Assembly: GCA_029203125.1 (NCBI GenBank)
Contig: CP119317.1
Span: forward strand, 3,100,001-3,164,000
Length of the DNA: 64,000 nt
From: Candidatus Cohnella colombiensis
GTDB lineage: Bacteria > Bacillota > Bacilli > Paenibacillales > Paenibacillaceae
Reading direction: 5' to 3'
The notes under the pieces are model-generated. The model worked only from the letters and a program-made list of their open reading frames with translations. It ran no database searches and was not told the DNA's origin. Position 1 is the first letter of the stretch. Each line of letters opens with the position of its first letter. A program made the position numbers and the translations under genes. Shown piece after piece: positions 16,630 through 25,400 of the stretch.

Positions 16630-17238
16630 ATGTTATCGGATCAATCGTTGAAAATCAGCTTGCGTGAACGCAAGAAAATAAAGACGAGAGCCGCGATTCA
16701 GCAGCATGCTTTACGACTTTTTCGTGAGCAAGGCTATCAGGCTACAACCATCGAACAAATCGCTGAAGTCGCTGAGATATCTCCTAGTACAATATTTCGC
16801 TACTTTCCTACGAAAGAAGCATTGGTACTAGAAGACGATTACGACCCGATTATTATTCAATATTTTCAAGAACAGCCCATTGAATTATCTCCTATTCAGG
16901 CGTTTCGCAATGCGATAAAATTGGGGTTTTCCACGATATCAAAAGATGAGCTAGGAGCTTTACGAGAGAGGATGGAGCTGTTATTGTCAGTTCCAGAATT
17001 ACGAGCCGCCTCTCAATTTCAAATGATGGGGATCATTCAAATGATTTCTGAATTAATGGCCGATCGAGTCGGGTTAGAGAAGGATAACTTTCAAGTACTC
17101 GTATTTGCCGGTGCAATATATGGTGCGATCATGTCAACAATGAACTATTATACTAGCCAACCTGACGCGGACTTGGCAACATTATGTGACGAAGCTTTAA
17201 CGCTTTTAGAAGCAGGATTGCCTCTGATATCCGGGTAG
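16630..17238 (+). CDS. TetR/AcrR-family transcriptional regulator
   Basis: A 202-aa one-component repressor. The N-terminal HTH is clear (AIQQHALRLFREQGYQATTI, EQIAEVAEISPSTIFRYFPT, KEALVLEDDYD). The rest is a helical ligand-binding domain. It sits directly behind the MFS efflux gene and ends at a strong terminator, so the pair is likely one transcript with the regulator controlling efflux. Confidence 0.9.
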   Translation: MLSDQSLKISLRERKKIKTRAAIQQHALRLFREQGYQATTIEQIAEVAEISPSTIFRYFPTKEALVLEDDYDPIIIQYFQEQPIELSPIQAFRNAIKLGFSTISKDELGALRERMELLLSVPELRAASQFQMMGIIQMISELMADRVGLEKDNFQVLVFAGAIYGAIMSTMNYYTSQPDADLATLCDEALTLLEAGLPLISG

Positions 17239-17293
17239 ACGGAACAGTAGGAATGAAAGTCTCCCACCCGAGCACAATACCCTCAAGCATAAA

Positions 17294-17354
17294 CTGCGAC
17301 CCACAAGAAGGACACTTTGAGAAAAGTTCCAACTAGTGGGTCGCAGATTTTTTT
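17294..17354 (+). terminator. Intrinsic terminator after the MFS-tetR unit
   Basis: CTGCGACCCAC and GTGGGTCGCAG form a perfect 11-bp stem followed by ATTTTTTT. It ends 3 bp before the convergent MMPL stop codon. Confidence 0.85.
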
Positions 17355-17356
17355 GC

Positions 17357-20300
17357 TTATGATTTCAAATCGATAGGATGTTCATCATTGCTACCTTTAT
17401 GACTCTGACTCTTGAACGGCCACCAATTGGCTGAACCGAACAGCTTCACCATAACCGGTATGAACAATGGAAGCATGACGAGTGCGTATAAGAATAGTCC
17501 GCTCAAAACGAGCGTTGCAATTTGCAATAGGGACATCACTCCCGATGGAAGCATCGCAGCGAAGGTGCCTCCAAGAATGACTGCAGCTGACATAATGACC
17601 GTCCCCATCTTCTTCATCGCTTCATGTATCGCTGCGACTGGCGACAGATGACGATATTCCTTGAACCGATCCATCAGGAATATGCTATAGTCAATTCCGA
17701 GCGCCATCAGCATAACAAATCCGAAGAATGGTACCGCCCAGCTAATCCCTGTATAGCCGAGCATTCGAACAAAGATCAGTTCGGTAACCGCCATGGATGT
17801 GTAGTAAGTGACATATAACGATGCAACCATATAGATTGGCATGACCATTGAACGGAACAAAATCATGAGCATAATCAAAATACTAACTAGGATGACGACG
17901 ACTGTCCGGGAATAATCCTCGTCTGAAATGTTGGACAAATCATGGTTAATGCTCGTCACGCCACCGACTGCAATCGTCGCACCGCCGTATTCCGTTCCTG
18001 CGAGCACTCGCGTCGTAACCGCCTCAAGTTCATCTATTTCCACCATTGTTTCTTGCTTATAAGGGTGACTAGCGAAGATCACATCCAGCTTTACCGTCTG
18101 ACGATCCTCAGACATATACACATCCAGAGCCGCTTGGAACTGCTCGCTTGTGATCGCTTCCTCTGGGATGTACCATCCTGTCATTTGCTTATCCGGCGAC
18201 TGTGCCAAATTGTTCAAGTACCCACTTGCAGAAGCCAGACCATCCGTTACCTGGTTCAGACCATCTACGCTTTGATCAAGACCGGAAGTTAACTCGTTAA
18301 TCTGCTCATTCAACGATGCAAAGCCCGATTGAAGCTCCTTCTGACCATTCTCCAAACTGCCAAGGCCATCCGTTACCGTAGGCAACTTCTTGACGATCTG
18401 CCCTTGACCATCAGCAGCTTTAGCAATACCTTTTTGTAACTCCCCGATTCCTACAGCCAATGCACTTAAGCCGTCAGCCAGCGCCGCTTGACCTTCTGAG
18501 GCTTGCAAATAGCCATCATTAGCTTGATCCATACCTGTAACAATAAGCGCAAGCTGTCCGTTCAGCTGCTCCAAGCCTCCGCTGATCGCAGCAGCTCCCT
18601 GCTCCAGCTTCAGCAATGTAGCGAGCGCTTTTTGATAGTCTTCATCACTTTCCAATTCAGGATACTTTTGCGACATGCCGCTTAAGCTTTGCCCAACACT
18701 TGCAAGTGCTTCTGCTAGGTTCTTCTGCTCCGTAGCTGTCGTCACATAGGCTTTGCTCAGCTCCTCTAATCCGCTACCAAGCTGACTATAGGTTGCATAT
18801 AACTGCTCGCTGGCCGTCGCAAGCTCCTTAGCACTGGTTTGAGCCTGCTTCAGCCCGGCCACTAATTCTTTGGCTCCTACCGAACCATCAATTAACCCCT
18901 GCTCAATGCTCTTTAAGCCTTCACCAAGCTGCTTAATCCCCTCTTTCAGCTCATTCGTTCCCGCGACAAGCTTACCTGCACCTTGCGAAGCCTCCTCCAG
19001 CTTGGGAGCATTATCACTCAGAGCGCTACTCGCATCAGACAAACCGCTCTTTATTTCACTCAATCCGTCACTGCCTTGCCCAAGTCCATTTTCTAAAGTG
19101 ACCACTTGATCGGCAACTAGAAACTGTGTCAATATTTCACCGGTTGGACGCGTTGCGCTTCTAACAACGGAGACATTATTTACTTTCGTAAGCTCTCTGC
19201 TTAATTGCTCCAGCACACCTAAGCCCTCAGAAGTATCGAATCGCTTCTCCGACTTCACGATGACCGATGTCGGCAGCGACTCTCCCGCGCTAAAGCCATC
19301 AGATATCAGGTTGAACGCTTGTACCGACTTATATTTATTACCGATCTCGTCTAGTGAATTGAACGAAATCGAACCTTTATATGCAGTCAAAAGCGGTATT
19401 GCTATCACACCAATGATGAGCAACGCTCCCAATGGACGCTTTAATGAGAAGCTGCCGACCTTACCCCATAGCTTGCTGTCTTTATGCTCGATCGAGCCTT
19501 TGGAAGGCCAGAAAAGCGCGTTACCAAGCACCGCCATGAAAAAAGGAACAATTGTAAACAAGGCAACCAGCAGCACAACGACTCCAATCGCAACAGCGAC
19601 TGCGGAGCGATACAGCACGAAGGTTGATAGTCCGATCGATGAGAAGCCCACAAGCACGGCAAGTCCGGAGAAGAGTACCGTTTTGCCTGCTGTTCGATAG
19701 GTTGCAATAATCGCTTCCGTCTTATCCCCACGGTGCATAAGCTCCTCTTTGAATCGACTGATGAGCAGGATACAATAATCCGTACCTATACCGAATAGAA
19801 CGGCGACGAGGAATATTTGCGTAAACGTAGACAGCGGAAAATCAAAGTAATCTACTAAGTACGCCACTACCGATTGAGACGCAAGATAAGTAAATCCGAC
19901 TGTCAATAACGGCACGAATGGCGCTACAACAGAGCGGAACACGATAACCAATATGATTAAAATAAAACCGACTGTAATAAATTCTGTCTTCTTAAGTCCA
20001 TCCTGCGAGCTCTGTAGAATATCCTCCGTTATAATCCAACCGCCCGTATAATAATGATCGATGGAAACATATTGAATAGCTGTGTACAGTCCCTCACGAA
20101 GCTCAACTAGTTCCTGATCTCCGGGCGACACTTTAACGAGAGCTAGTACCGTGCTGCCGTCTTCGGACACCATCTGTGCTTTCAGTTCTTCTGTGTCAAA
20201 ATGGGTCATAACCGACGTAATATGATAGGTGTCGCCCGTATCCTTCAATAGCTGGATACCCCGCTTCACTTCTGCCAAATCGCTGTCTGATAGCCCGCCC

Positions 20301-20524
20301 TCTTTGTAAAACACGAGTACCGTTGACAATTCTTTGTCGCTATCTTCATTCCCAATGGAAGCTGCAAGCTTACTGGCGATCGATGAGGAGTACCCTTCAG
20401 GCACATTAATCTGGCCCTTCTCGCGTACAAGCGCCTCCATAGCCGGAGCACTAAGCATTAATCCTACCGTAGCTGCGATCCATATGGCCATAATAAGCCA
20501 CTTCATTTTCAAAATCATTCTCAT
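17357..20524 (-). CDS. MMPL/RND-family transporter with long coiled-coil extracellular domain
   Basis: A membrane exporter of about 1055 aa. It has an N-terminal TM helix (WLIMAIWIAATVGLML) and two five-to-six-helix MMPL bundles (LVAVLFGIGTDYCILLISRF; VMLMALGIDYSIFLMDRF). The large central region (~residues 490-800) is rich in Gly-Leu-x-x-heptads (GLSEIKSGLSDASSAL, GAGKLVAGTNELKEGIKQL), like the YhgE/Pip-type coiled coil. This arrangement is typical of Firmicute YdfJ-like proteins exporting lipids or hydrophobic compounds. Upstream Met codons at 20524 and 20518 and a GTG at 20536 all compete as start. It overlaps or abuts the MarR gene and is co-transcribed with it. Confidence 0.88.
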   Translation of the reverse strand: MRMILKMKWLIMAIWIAATVGLMLSAPAMEALVREKGQINVPEGYSSSIASKLAASIGNEDSDKELSTVLVFYKEGGLSDSDLAEVKRGIQLLKDTGDTYHITSVMTHFDTEELKAQMVSEDGSTVLALVKVSPGDQELVELREGLYTAIQYVSIDHYYTGGWIITEDILQSSQDGLKKTEFITVGFILIILVIVFRSVVAPFVPLLTVGFTYLASQSVVAYLVDYFDFPLSTFTQIFLVAVLFGIGTDYCILLISRFKEELMHRGDKTEAIIATYRTAGKTVLFSGLAVLVGFSSIGLSTFVLYRSAVAVAIGVVVLLVALFTIVPFFMAVLGNALFWPSKGSIEHKDSKLWGKVGSFSLKRPLGALLIIGVIAIPLLTAYKGSISFNSLDEIGNKYKSVQAFNLISDGFSAGESLPTSVIVKSEKRFDTSEGLGVLEQLSRELTKVNNVSVVRSATRPTGEILTQFLVADQVVTLENGLGQGSDGLSEIKSGLSDASSALSDNAPKLEEASQGAGKLVAGTNELKEGIKQLGEGLKSIEQGLIDGSVGAKELVAGLKQAQTSAKELATASEQLYATYSQLGSGLEELSKAYVTTATEQKNLAEALASVGQSLSGMSQKYPELESDEDYQKALATLLKLEQGAAAISGGLEQLNGQLALIVTGMDQANDGYLQASEGQAALADGLSALAVGIGELQKGIAKAADGQGQIVKKLPTVTDGLGSLENGQKELQSGFASLNEQINELTSGLDQSVDGLNQVTDGLASASGYLNNLAQSPDKQMTGWYIPEEAITSEQFQAALDVYMSEDRQTVKLDVIFASHPYKQETMVEIDELEAVTTRVLAGTEYGGATIAVGGVTSINHDLSNISDEDYSRTVVVILVSILIMLMILFRSMVMPIYMVASLYVTYYTSMAVTELIFVRMLGYTGISWAVPFFGFVMLMALGIDYSIFLMDRFKEYRHLSPVAAIHEAMKKMGTVIMSAAVILGGTFAAMLPSGVMSLLQIATLVLSGLFLYALVMLPLFIPVMVKLFGSANWWPFKSQSHKGSNDEHPIDLKS

Positions 20525-20532
20525 ACCTTGTA

Positions 20533-20973
20533 TCACTCCTTCATCATTCTGCTTGACAGCTTCTCGAATGTCTCTATAAATGCAATTGCTTCATCCTTCT
20601 CAAACGGTTTAATATGCCTCATCAGAATCTCATTAACTTGATCATCCATCATGCTGCACAGTGTCTCACCTTCAGGAGTAAGCATCAAATAGATGACTCT
20701 ACGATCCTTCTGATCGGGCTTACGAACGATTAATCCCTTGTCTGACAATCTTGTGATCATCGCTGTAATACTACTCTTGCCAACGTTGAAGTTGTCTGCA
20801 AGCTCAGAAGACGTACATTGGCCCTTCTGTAGCAAAAACCGCATAATCGGGTATTGATCCATTGTCATCTCACCCGGCAAACGCTCGAGCAGCATCTGTT
20901 TGATGCTGCGATTCACGTTATAGGAAGCTCTCTCATAACGATGAACAAGCTCCTTCAGTAGCTCTGTATCCAA
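20533..20973 (-). CDS. MarR-family transcriptional regulator
   Basis: A winged-helix repressor of about 146 aa. The wing and recognition region read TSSELADNFNVGKSSITAMI and TRLSDKGLIVRKPDQKDRRV. The TTG at 20973 is preferred because GGAGGG is 7 nt upstream; the in-frame ATG at 20988 lies on top of that ribosome binding site. It is first in an operon with the MMPL exporter and has a promoter/operator at 21008-21067, so it likely represses itself and the exporter until a ligand binds. Confidence 0.88.
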   Translation of the reverse strand: MDTELLKELVHRYERASYNVNRSIKQMLLERLPGEMTMDQYPIMRFLLQKGQCTSSELADNFNVGKSSITAMITRLSDKGLIVRKPDQKDRRVIYLMLTPEGETLCSMMDDQVNEILMRHIKPFEKDEAIAFIETFEKLSSRMMKE

Positions 20974-21007
20974 GAAAAATCCCTCCATATAATAATTCTA
21001 TTATCGA

Positions 21008-21067
21008 ATAGTTCACTTATGAAACTATAATGCAAAAAATTATAACAGAGTTGCACCAATCGAACAA
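21008..21067 (-). promoter_or_regulatory. Promoter and MarR-type operator of the marR-MMPL operon
   Basis: On the minus strand, TTGTTC (21062-21067) and TATAAT (21039-21044) are 17 bp apart. Just downstream, ATAGTT and AACTAT (21008-21028) form an inverted repeat of the usual MarR spacing. A second dyad, CTATT-ATCG-AATAG, lies at 20998-21011. Both lie in the start region, as expected for repression. Confidence 0.65.
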
Positions 21068-21081
21068 CTCTTCTGGAATAG

Positions 21082-21996
21082 TCATATCTGATCATTCCAA
21101 GCTTCTGCAAGCAGCTCCCCATTGATGCCCATACCGGCCAATGCCCCCATTGAGGCAGCTGTAATTACCTGATACATTTCCGATGCTACATCTCCTGCAC
21201 TATAGATGCCCGGTACGCTCGTTTTACCAAAGCCATCAACAATAACGGTGCCTGCCTCTGTAGTATTGCAGCCTAATGCTCTCGGTAAATCTGATCCAGC
21301 AGTAAGCGTTGGAGCAAAGAAAATGGCTGAACATGTTATGATAGTGCCATCAGATAGCGCAACTCGTTGTACCATGCCATCACTTGATTCAATACGGTCA
21401 ATCGGGGAGACAAATGTAGGAATGTTATGCTGCTTAAGCTCCTCACGTTGTTCATTCGTCCAGTCATCAGGTCCGTTGGTACAGATCAAATATCGCTTTG
21501 TCCATCCAGCGATCACTTTGGCCATATGCATTGCCCTTGCGCCATTGCCAATCAAGACGAGTGGCTGATCTCTCCATTCCCAGCCATCGCAATACGGACA
21601 GACAAAGGCGCTTTTGCCATACACATCTATTAAGCCTTTAATGTCGATAGGGAGGTCTTTCATCCCCACTGCAAAGAGAAGTTTTTTGCTCCAATAGCTG
21701 CTACCCTGTGCAGTCATAATTCGAAAATAACCATCCGTTCCATGAATTGCAACCGCAATATCTTTAACGAATTTAACAGAGGGATATGCACTGATCTGCT
21801 CTTTCGCAATTTTACGAAAATCACTTGGGTTGATCCCGTCTCTAGTAAGAAAACCATGCGACTCTCGTGTAACACGATTACGCGGACGTCCTTCATCTAT
21901 TACGACCACACTTTTTTTTGCCCTTCCCAGTATAAGAGCTGCATTCAATCCTGCTGGCCCGCCGCCAATAATCGCTACATCAATAAGATTCTCCAT
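21082..21996 (-). CDS. Thioredoxin-reductase-like NAD(P)/FAD-dependent oxidoreductase
   Basis: A flavoprotein disulfide reductase of about 304 aa. It has the FAD motif VAIIGGGPAGLNAALILGRA, the redox pair CPYCDGWE, an NAD(P) motif-like LVLIGNGARAMHMAKVI and the C-terminal FAD motif PGIYSAGDVASEMYQVI. CPYCDG differs from the CATCDG of housekeeping TrxB, and GRPRNR at the end of the first Rossmann unit is typical of the divergent TrxR-like group. The start ATG 21996 is 9 nt after AGGAGG. It lies upstream of the MarR operon with its own spacing, and its physiological partner is unknown. Confidence 0.85.
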   Translation of the reverse strand: MENLIDVAIIGGGPAGLNAALILGRAKKSVVVIDEGRPRNRVTRESHGFLTRDGINPSDFRKIAKEQISAYPSVKFVKDIAVAIHGTDGYFRIMTAQGSSYWSKKLLFAVGMKDLPIDIKGLIDVYGKSAFVCPYCDGWEWRDQPLVLIGNGARAMHMAKVIAGWTKRYLICTNGPDDWTNEQREELKQHNIPTFVSPIDRIESSDGMVQRVALSDGTIITCSAIFFAPTLTAGSDLPRALGCNTTEAGTVIVDGFGKTSVPGIYSAGDVASEMYQVITAASMGALAGMGINGELLAEAWNDQI

Positions 21997-22073
21997 CCTC
22001 ATTACCCTCCTGGATCGTTAGACAATTCATGTATATTTGTATTTCTTTTTTTCGATGCTAATTACGCGTGGAA

Positions 22074-22154
22074 GATGCTGACACGGAACGTAAAATTCAG
22101 AGCATTGGATACTGTGTCTCTAGATGAACCCGAATATACCCGAATCAACGCATA
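22074..22154 (-). pseudogene. Pirin-family gene relic
   Basis: About 27 codons on the minus strand read YALIRVYSGSSRDTVSNALN then FTFRVSI. The intact pirin gene at 48487-49323 reads GALIRVYSGSSGDVVSNTLN then YAPFTFVEM. The shared DNA block CCCGAATATACCCGAATCAA is identical in both places. No start codon or further pirin sequence surrounds it, so this is a small fragment of a second pirin-like gene. Confidence 0.7.
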
Positions 22155-22196
22155 CGATTTCACTCCATAGCTGTATGTTATAATAGCCCTACTATA

Positions 22197-22844
22197 TTGA
22201 TTAACGGAGCAGTGATCTATTTGGACTTAGTTACAGTGTTATCCTTTATTGGTGTGTCCATGCTCCTTACGCTTATGCCAGGACCTGACAATATGTTCGT
22301 TCTCGCACAAAGTATCGCCCAGAATAAACGAGCAGGGATTATTACAACCCTAGGGCTTTGTACCGGACTTATCGTTCATATTACCGCAGCAACAGCAGGC
22401 ATTTCCGCAATTATTTATCAATCTACATTAGCCTTCTCTATCATTAAATATGCTGGAGCTGCCTACCTGTTATTTTTAGCCTATAAGTCATTCCGAGACA
22501 AAAACGCTAGCCTCAACCTCAATCAACAGAACACATCAAACTACACTGCCTTGTATAGAAGAGGAATTATTATGAACCTGTTAAATCCGAAGGTTTCCTT
22601 GTTCTTCCTCGCTCTGTTCCCGCAGTTCGTCAATTATTCGAGTGGTTATGTCTCTGTGCAGATGATCGTATACGGAATGATCGTCTTGGTTGAAACGCTG
22701 CTCATCTTTTCCCTAATCAGTATTTTCGCTGAAAAAGCGGGTCATGTGCTACGCAGAAGTCCCACAATCGCTAGAAAGATGAATCTCATCCAAGGATCTC
22801 TATTTACGCTTATTGGGTTGAAAATCGCCTTTAGTCAGAAGTAA
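22197..22844 (+). CDS. LysE-family amino-acid/metabolite exporter
   Basis: A small six-helix exporter of about 207-215 aa. The family signature LLTLMPGPDNMFVLAQSI is near the N-terminus and MNLLNPKVSLFFLALFPQF in the middle. The start is uncertain: TTG 22197 gives the full length, while a TTG about 24 bp later is better spaced from CGGAG. It is followed closely by topoisomerase III (33 bp gap), so the two may share a transcript, though their functions are unrelated. The substrate is unknown. Confidence 0.85.
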   Translation: MINGAVIYLDLVTVLSFIGVSMLLTLMPGPDNMFVLAQSIAQNKRAGIITTLGLCTGLIVHITAATAGISAIIYQSTLAFSIIKYAGAAYLLFLAYKSFRDKNASLNLNQQNTSNYTALYRRGIIMNLLNPKVSLFFLALFPQFVNYSSGYVSVQMIVYGMIVLVETLLIFSLISIFAEKAGHVLRRSPTIARKMNLIQGSLFTLIGLKIAFSQK

Positions 22845-22877
22845 ATCGTCTATGAATAAGGAGCTAACAAAACAAAT

Positions 22878-25016
22878 ATGAAAACATTAATATTAGCGGA
22901 GAAGCCGTCGGTTGCGAGAGAGATTGCTCGTGTGATGGGCTGCCACAATAAGCACAAAAGTCATATCGAAGGACCGAAGTACGTCGTGACGTGGGCGCTC
23001 GGACATCTCGTGGGATTAGCCGAGCCAGAGGATTATGATGTGAAGTTTGGAAAATGGGAGCTGGAGGATTTACCGATTTTACCTGCTTCTATGAAACTGA
23101 AAATATTACGAGAAAGCAGCCACCAGTATAAAGCTGTGCAGCAACTATTAAGACGGCCAGATATCAGTGCACTCATCGTCGCTACCGACGCAGCGCGCGA
23201 AGGCGAGCTACTTGCGAGATGGATCATTGATATGGCCAAGTGGAAAAAGCCGTTCCAGCGTCTATGGATTTCCTCACAAACAGATAAAGCGATCAAGGAT
23301 GGGTTCGCCACACTTAAACCAGGTAGCCAGTTCGATCGACTTTATCATTCTGCACGTTGCCGCGCTGAGGCGGACTGGATGATTGGACTCAACGTTACGC
23401 GTGCGCTGACGTGTAAATTCGGTGCGCCACTTTCTGCTGGGCGCGTGCAGACGCCAACACTCGGCATGATTATGCAACGAGAGAAGGAAATACTCTCTTT
23501 CCGTTCAGAGGAATACCATCTCCTTCGTGTCGATACTGGAAAATTCGAAGCTCTATGGCGTGGTGAGAACGGGGATTCGCGAATCTTTGATACGGAGAAG
23601 GCGAATGCGTTGCGGGACAAGCTTACGGGTCGCTCTGGTCGGATCGTCAAGCTCAAGAAAAGCGAGAAAGTCGTACCGCATCCGCTCGCATATGATCTAA
23701 CGGAACTTCAACGCGACGCCAATCGGTTGCTCGGCTTCTCCGCGAAGATGACTTCTAATGTGCTACAGCGATTATACGAACAGCATAAGCTTGTCACTTA
23801 TCCGCGAACAGATTCGCGTTATTTGACTTCAGATATGACAGACACTTTGAAGGAGCGGTTATCGAGCATTGCAGTCGGTCCTTACGCGCCACTGGCTCGA
23901 CCATTGCTACGTAGTCCGCTGCCTCTCAGCAAAAGAATAGTCGATAACAGCAAAGTCACCGACCACCATGCCATCATTCCTACGGAGCAAACGTTGCTTC
24001 TGAATGTGCTTAGTACAGAAGAGCGCAAGCTATATGATCTGATCGCTAGACGATTCATCAGCTTGTTCTATCCGCCAGCCCGCTTCGACCAAGTATCTGT
24101 CGTTATCGATCTGGCAGGCGAGACGTTGACTGCCAAAGGCACAACGATGAAAGAAAGCGGCTGGCGCACGGTGTATGATGGGAAGCCCCACGACGAGGAT
24201 GAGGCAGAATCTGATGTAGAGGAAGGTACAGCGACACTACCCGAGCTGCGCGAAGGCGAGTCCTTCACGGTCAAGCAGTGCCGTCTGCAAAGTGCCAGAA
24301 CAACTCCACCAAAGCGGTATACAGAAGCTGCTCTGCTCACGCAGATGGAGAAGCATGGCTTAGGAACACCAGCAACACGTGCCGACATTATCGAGAAGTT
24401 GGTGGGCTCCGATACAATCGAGCGCATAGGCAATCTTTTACACCCGACAGGCAAAGGCAAGCAATTAATCGAGCTCGCACCCGCGGACTTGCGCAGCCCT
24501 GAGCTCACAGCGCGCTGGGAAGCGGAATTGGAACGGATTGCGCGTGGACAGGGCCAACCAGAGCCGTTCCTGAATGGGATCAGGCAGATGGCTGGGCAGC
24601 TCGTGTCTGGTGTTAAAAGCAGCGATGCTGCTTACGTGCCACACAACGTATCTAGCAGTCATTGCCCAGATTGCGGCACCCGTATGTTGGAGAAGAAAAA
24701 CAAGCGCGGAACGATTCTGGTGTGCCCGAGTGAAGACTGCGACTACCGTCGTTCTGACGAGAAACGACTGTCTAACCGTCGTTGTCCGCAATGTCATAAG
24801 AAGATGCTGCTGAAGGATGGCAAGGCGGGGATGTATGTCCAGTGCTTGTCTTGTGGCATTACAGAGATGATGAATAAGGACAGCAAGCATATGAACAAGC
24901 GTGAGCAACAGAAGCTAGTGCAGCAATTCTCGAAGCCACAGGAGTCGATCGGCTCAAATCTAGGAGAACTGCTCCAGGCAGCGATGGAGAAGCAGAATAA
25001 GAACAACAACGATTAG
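22878..25016 (+). CDS. topB: DNA topoisomerase III
   Basis: A 712-aa type IA topoisomerase that passes single DNA strands through a transient tyrosine-linked break, mainly to decatenate recombination and replication intermediates. It begins with the Toprim domain (LILAEKPSVAREIARVMG; acidic triad in ATDAAREGELLARWI). The catalytic tyrosine is in KLVTYPRTDSRYL, and LSAGRVQTPTLGMI is conserved. The C-terminus has two zinc-finger-like units (CPDCG...CPSEDCDY and CPQCHKK...CLSCG), longer than the E. coli TopB tail. The length fits Firmicute TopB. It could be one of several TopB-like paralogues. Confidence 0.93.
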   Translation: MKTLILAEKPSVAREIARVMGCHNKHKSHIEGPKYVVTWALGHLVGLAEPEDYDVKFGKWELEDLPILPASMKLKILRESSHQYKAVQQLLRRPDISALIVATDAAREGELLARWIIDMAKWKKPFQRLWISSQTDKAIKDGFATLKPGSQFDRLYHSARCRAEADWMIGLNVTRALTCKFGAPLSAGRVQTPTLGMIMQREKEILSFRSEEYHLLRVDTGKFEALWRGENGDSRIFDTEKANALRDKLTGRSGRIVKLKKSEKVVPHPLAYDLTELQRDANRLLGFSAKMTSNVLQRLYEQHKLVTYPRTDSRYLTSDMTDTLKERLSSIAVGPYAPLARPLLRSPLPLSKRIVDNSKVTDHHAIIPTEQTLLLNVLSTEERKLYDLIARRFISLFYPPARFDQVSVVIDLAGETLTAKGTTMKESGWRTVYDGKPHDEDEAESDVEEGTATLPELREGESFTVKQCRLQSARTTPPKRYTEAALLTQMEKHGLGTPATRADIIEKLVGSDTIERIGNLLHPTGKGKQLIELAPADLRSPELTARWEAELERIARGQGQPEPFLNGIRQMAGQLVSGVKSSDAAYVPHNVSSSHCPDCGTRMLEKKNKRGTILVCPSEDCDYRRSDEKRLSNRRCPQCHKKMLLKDGKAGMYVQCLSCGITEMMNKDSKHMNKREQQKLVQQFSKPQESIGSNLGELLQAAMEKQNKNNND

Positions 25017-25032
25017 TCTCGTATCCAAACCT

Positions 25033-25199
25033 CGCCAACGTTTTCGCATGTATTGTTGTATTTGATACTCGCTCAACGTTGGCTTTACGCATTGGCGGAC
25101 ATACAATCCGGTATTCGCCAACGTTTTCATTTGTATTGTTGTATTTGATGCTCGCTCAAACGTTGGCTTTACGCTTTGGCGGACATACAATCCGCTATT
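25033..25199 (+). repeat. Two tandem ~84-bp copies, each able to form a stem-loop
   Basis: Copy A is 25033-25115 and copy B 25116-25199, nearly identical. Each contains GCCAACGTT and, about 32 bp later, its reverse complement AACGTTGGC, so each can fold into a hairpin. Each ends with GGCGGACATACAATCCG. They begin 16 bp after topB. Confidence 0.8.
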
Positions 25200-25357
25200 G
25201 TTATATTTTCATCAGATATGCGATTTACCCGGACACACAATCCGTTAATGCCATTGAAATCGAAGCTATGTACTCAAATTTAGACAAATAACAGATCGTA
25301 TGTCCGCATCATGTTCAAAACCGCTGAAAACTAAAACATAACAGATCGTATGTCCGC
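25094..25357. repeat. Five scattered copies of a GCGGACATACRATC motif in both orientations
   Basis: Forward copies lie near 25094, 25180 and 25231 (the last as GGACACACAATCCG). Inverted copies AACAGATCGTATGTCCGC lie at 25290-25307 and 25340-25357. The 384-bp gap between topB and kdgK contains nothing else recognisable. Confidence 0.75.
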
Positions 25358-25400
25358 TCACCACGGCCTCCGTGCCCAGCATGCTACTTTGCAATCCGAT

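Noticed and set aside
25033..25199. CRISPR array or phage attachment site after topB
   Set aside because: Only two near-identical adjacent units without unique spacers; no cas, integrase or tRNA gene is near.
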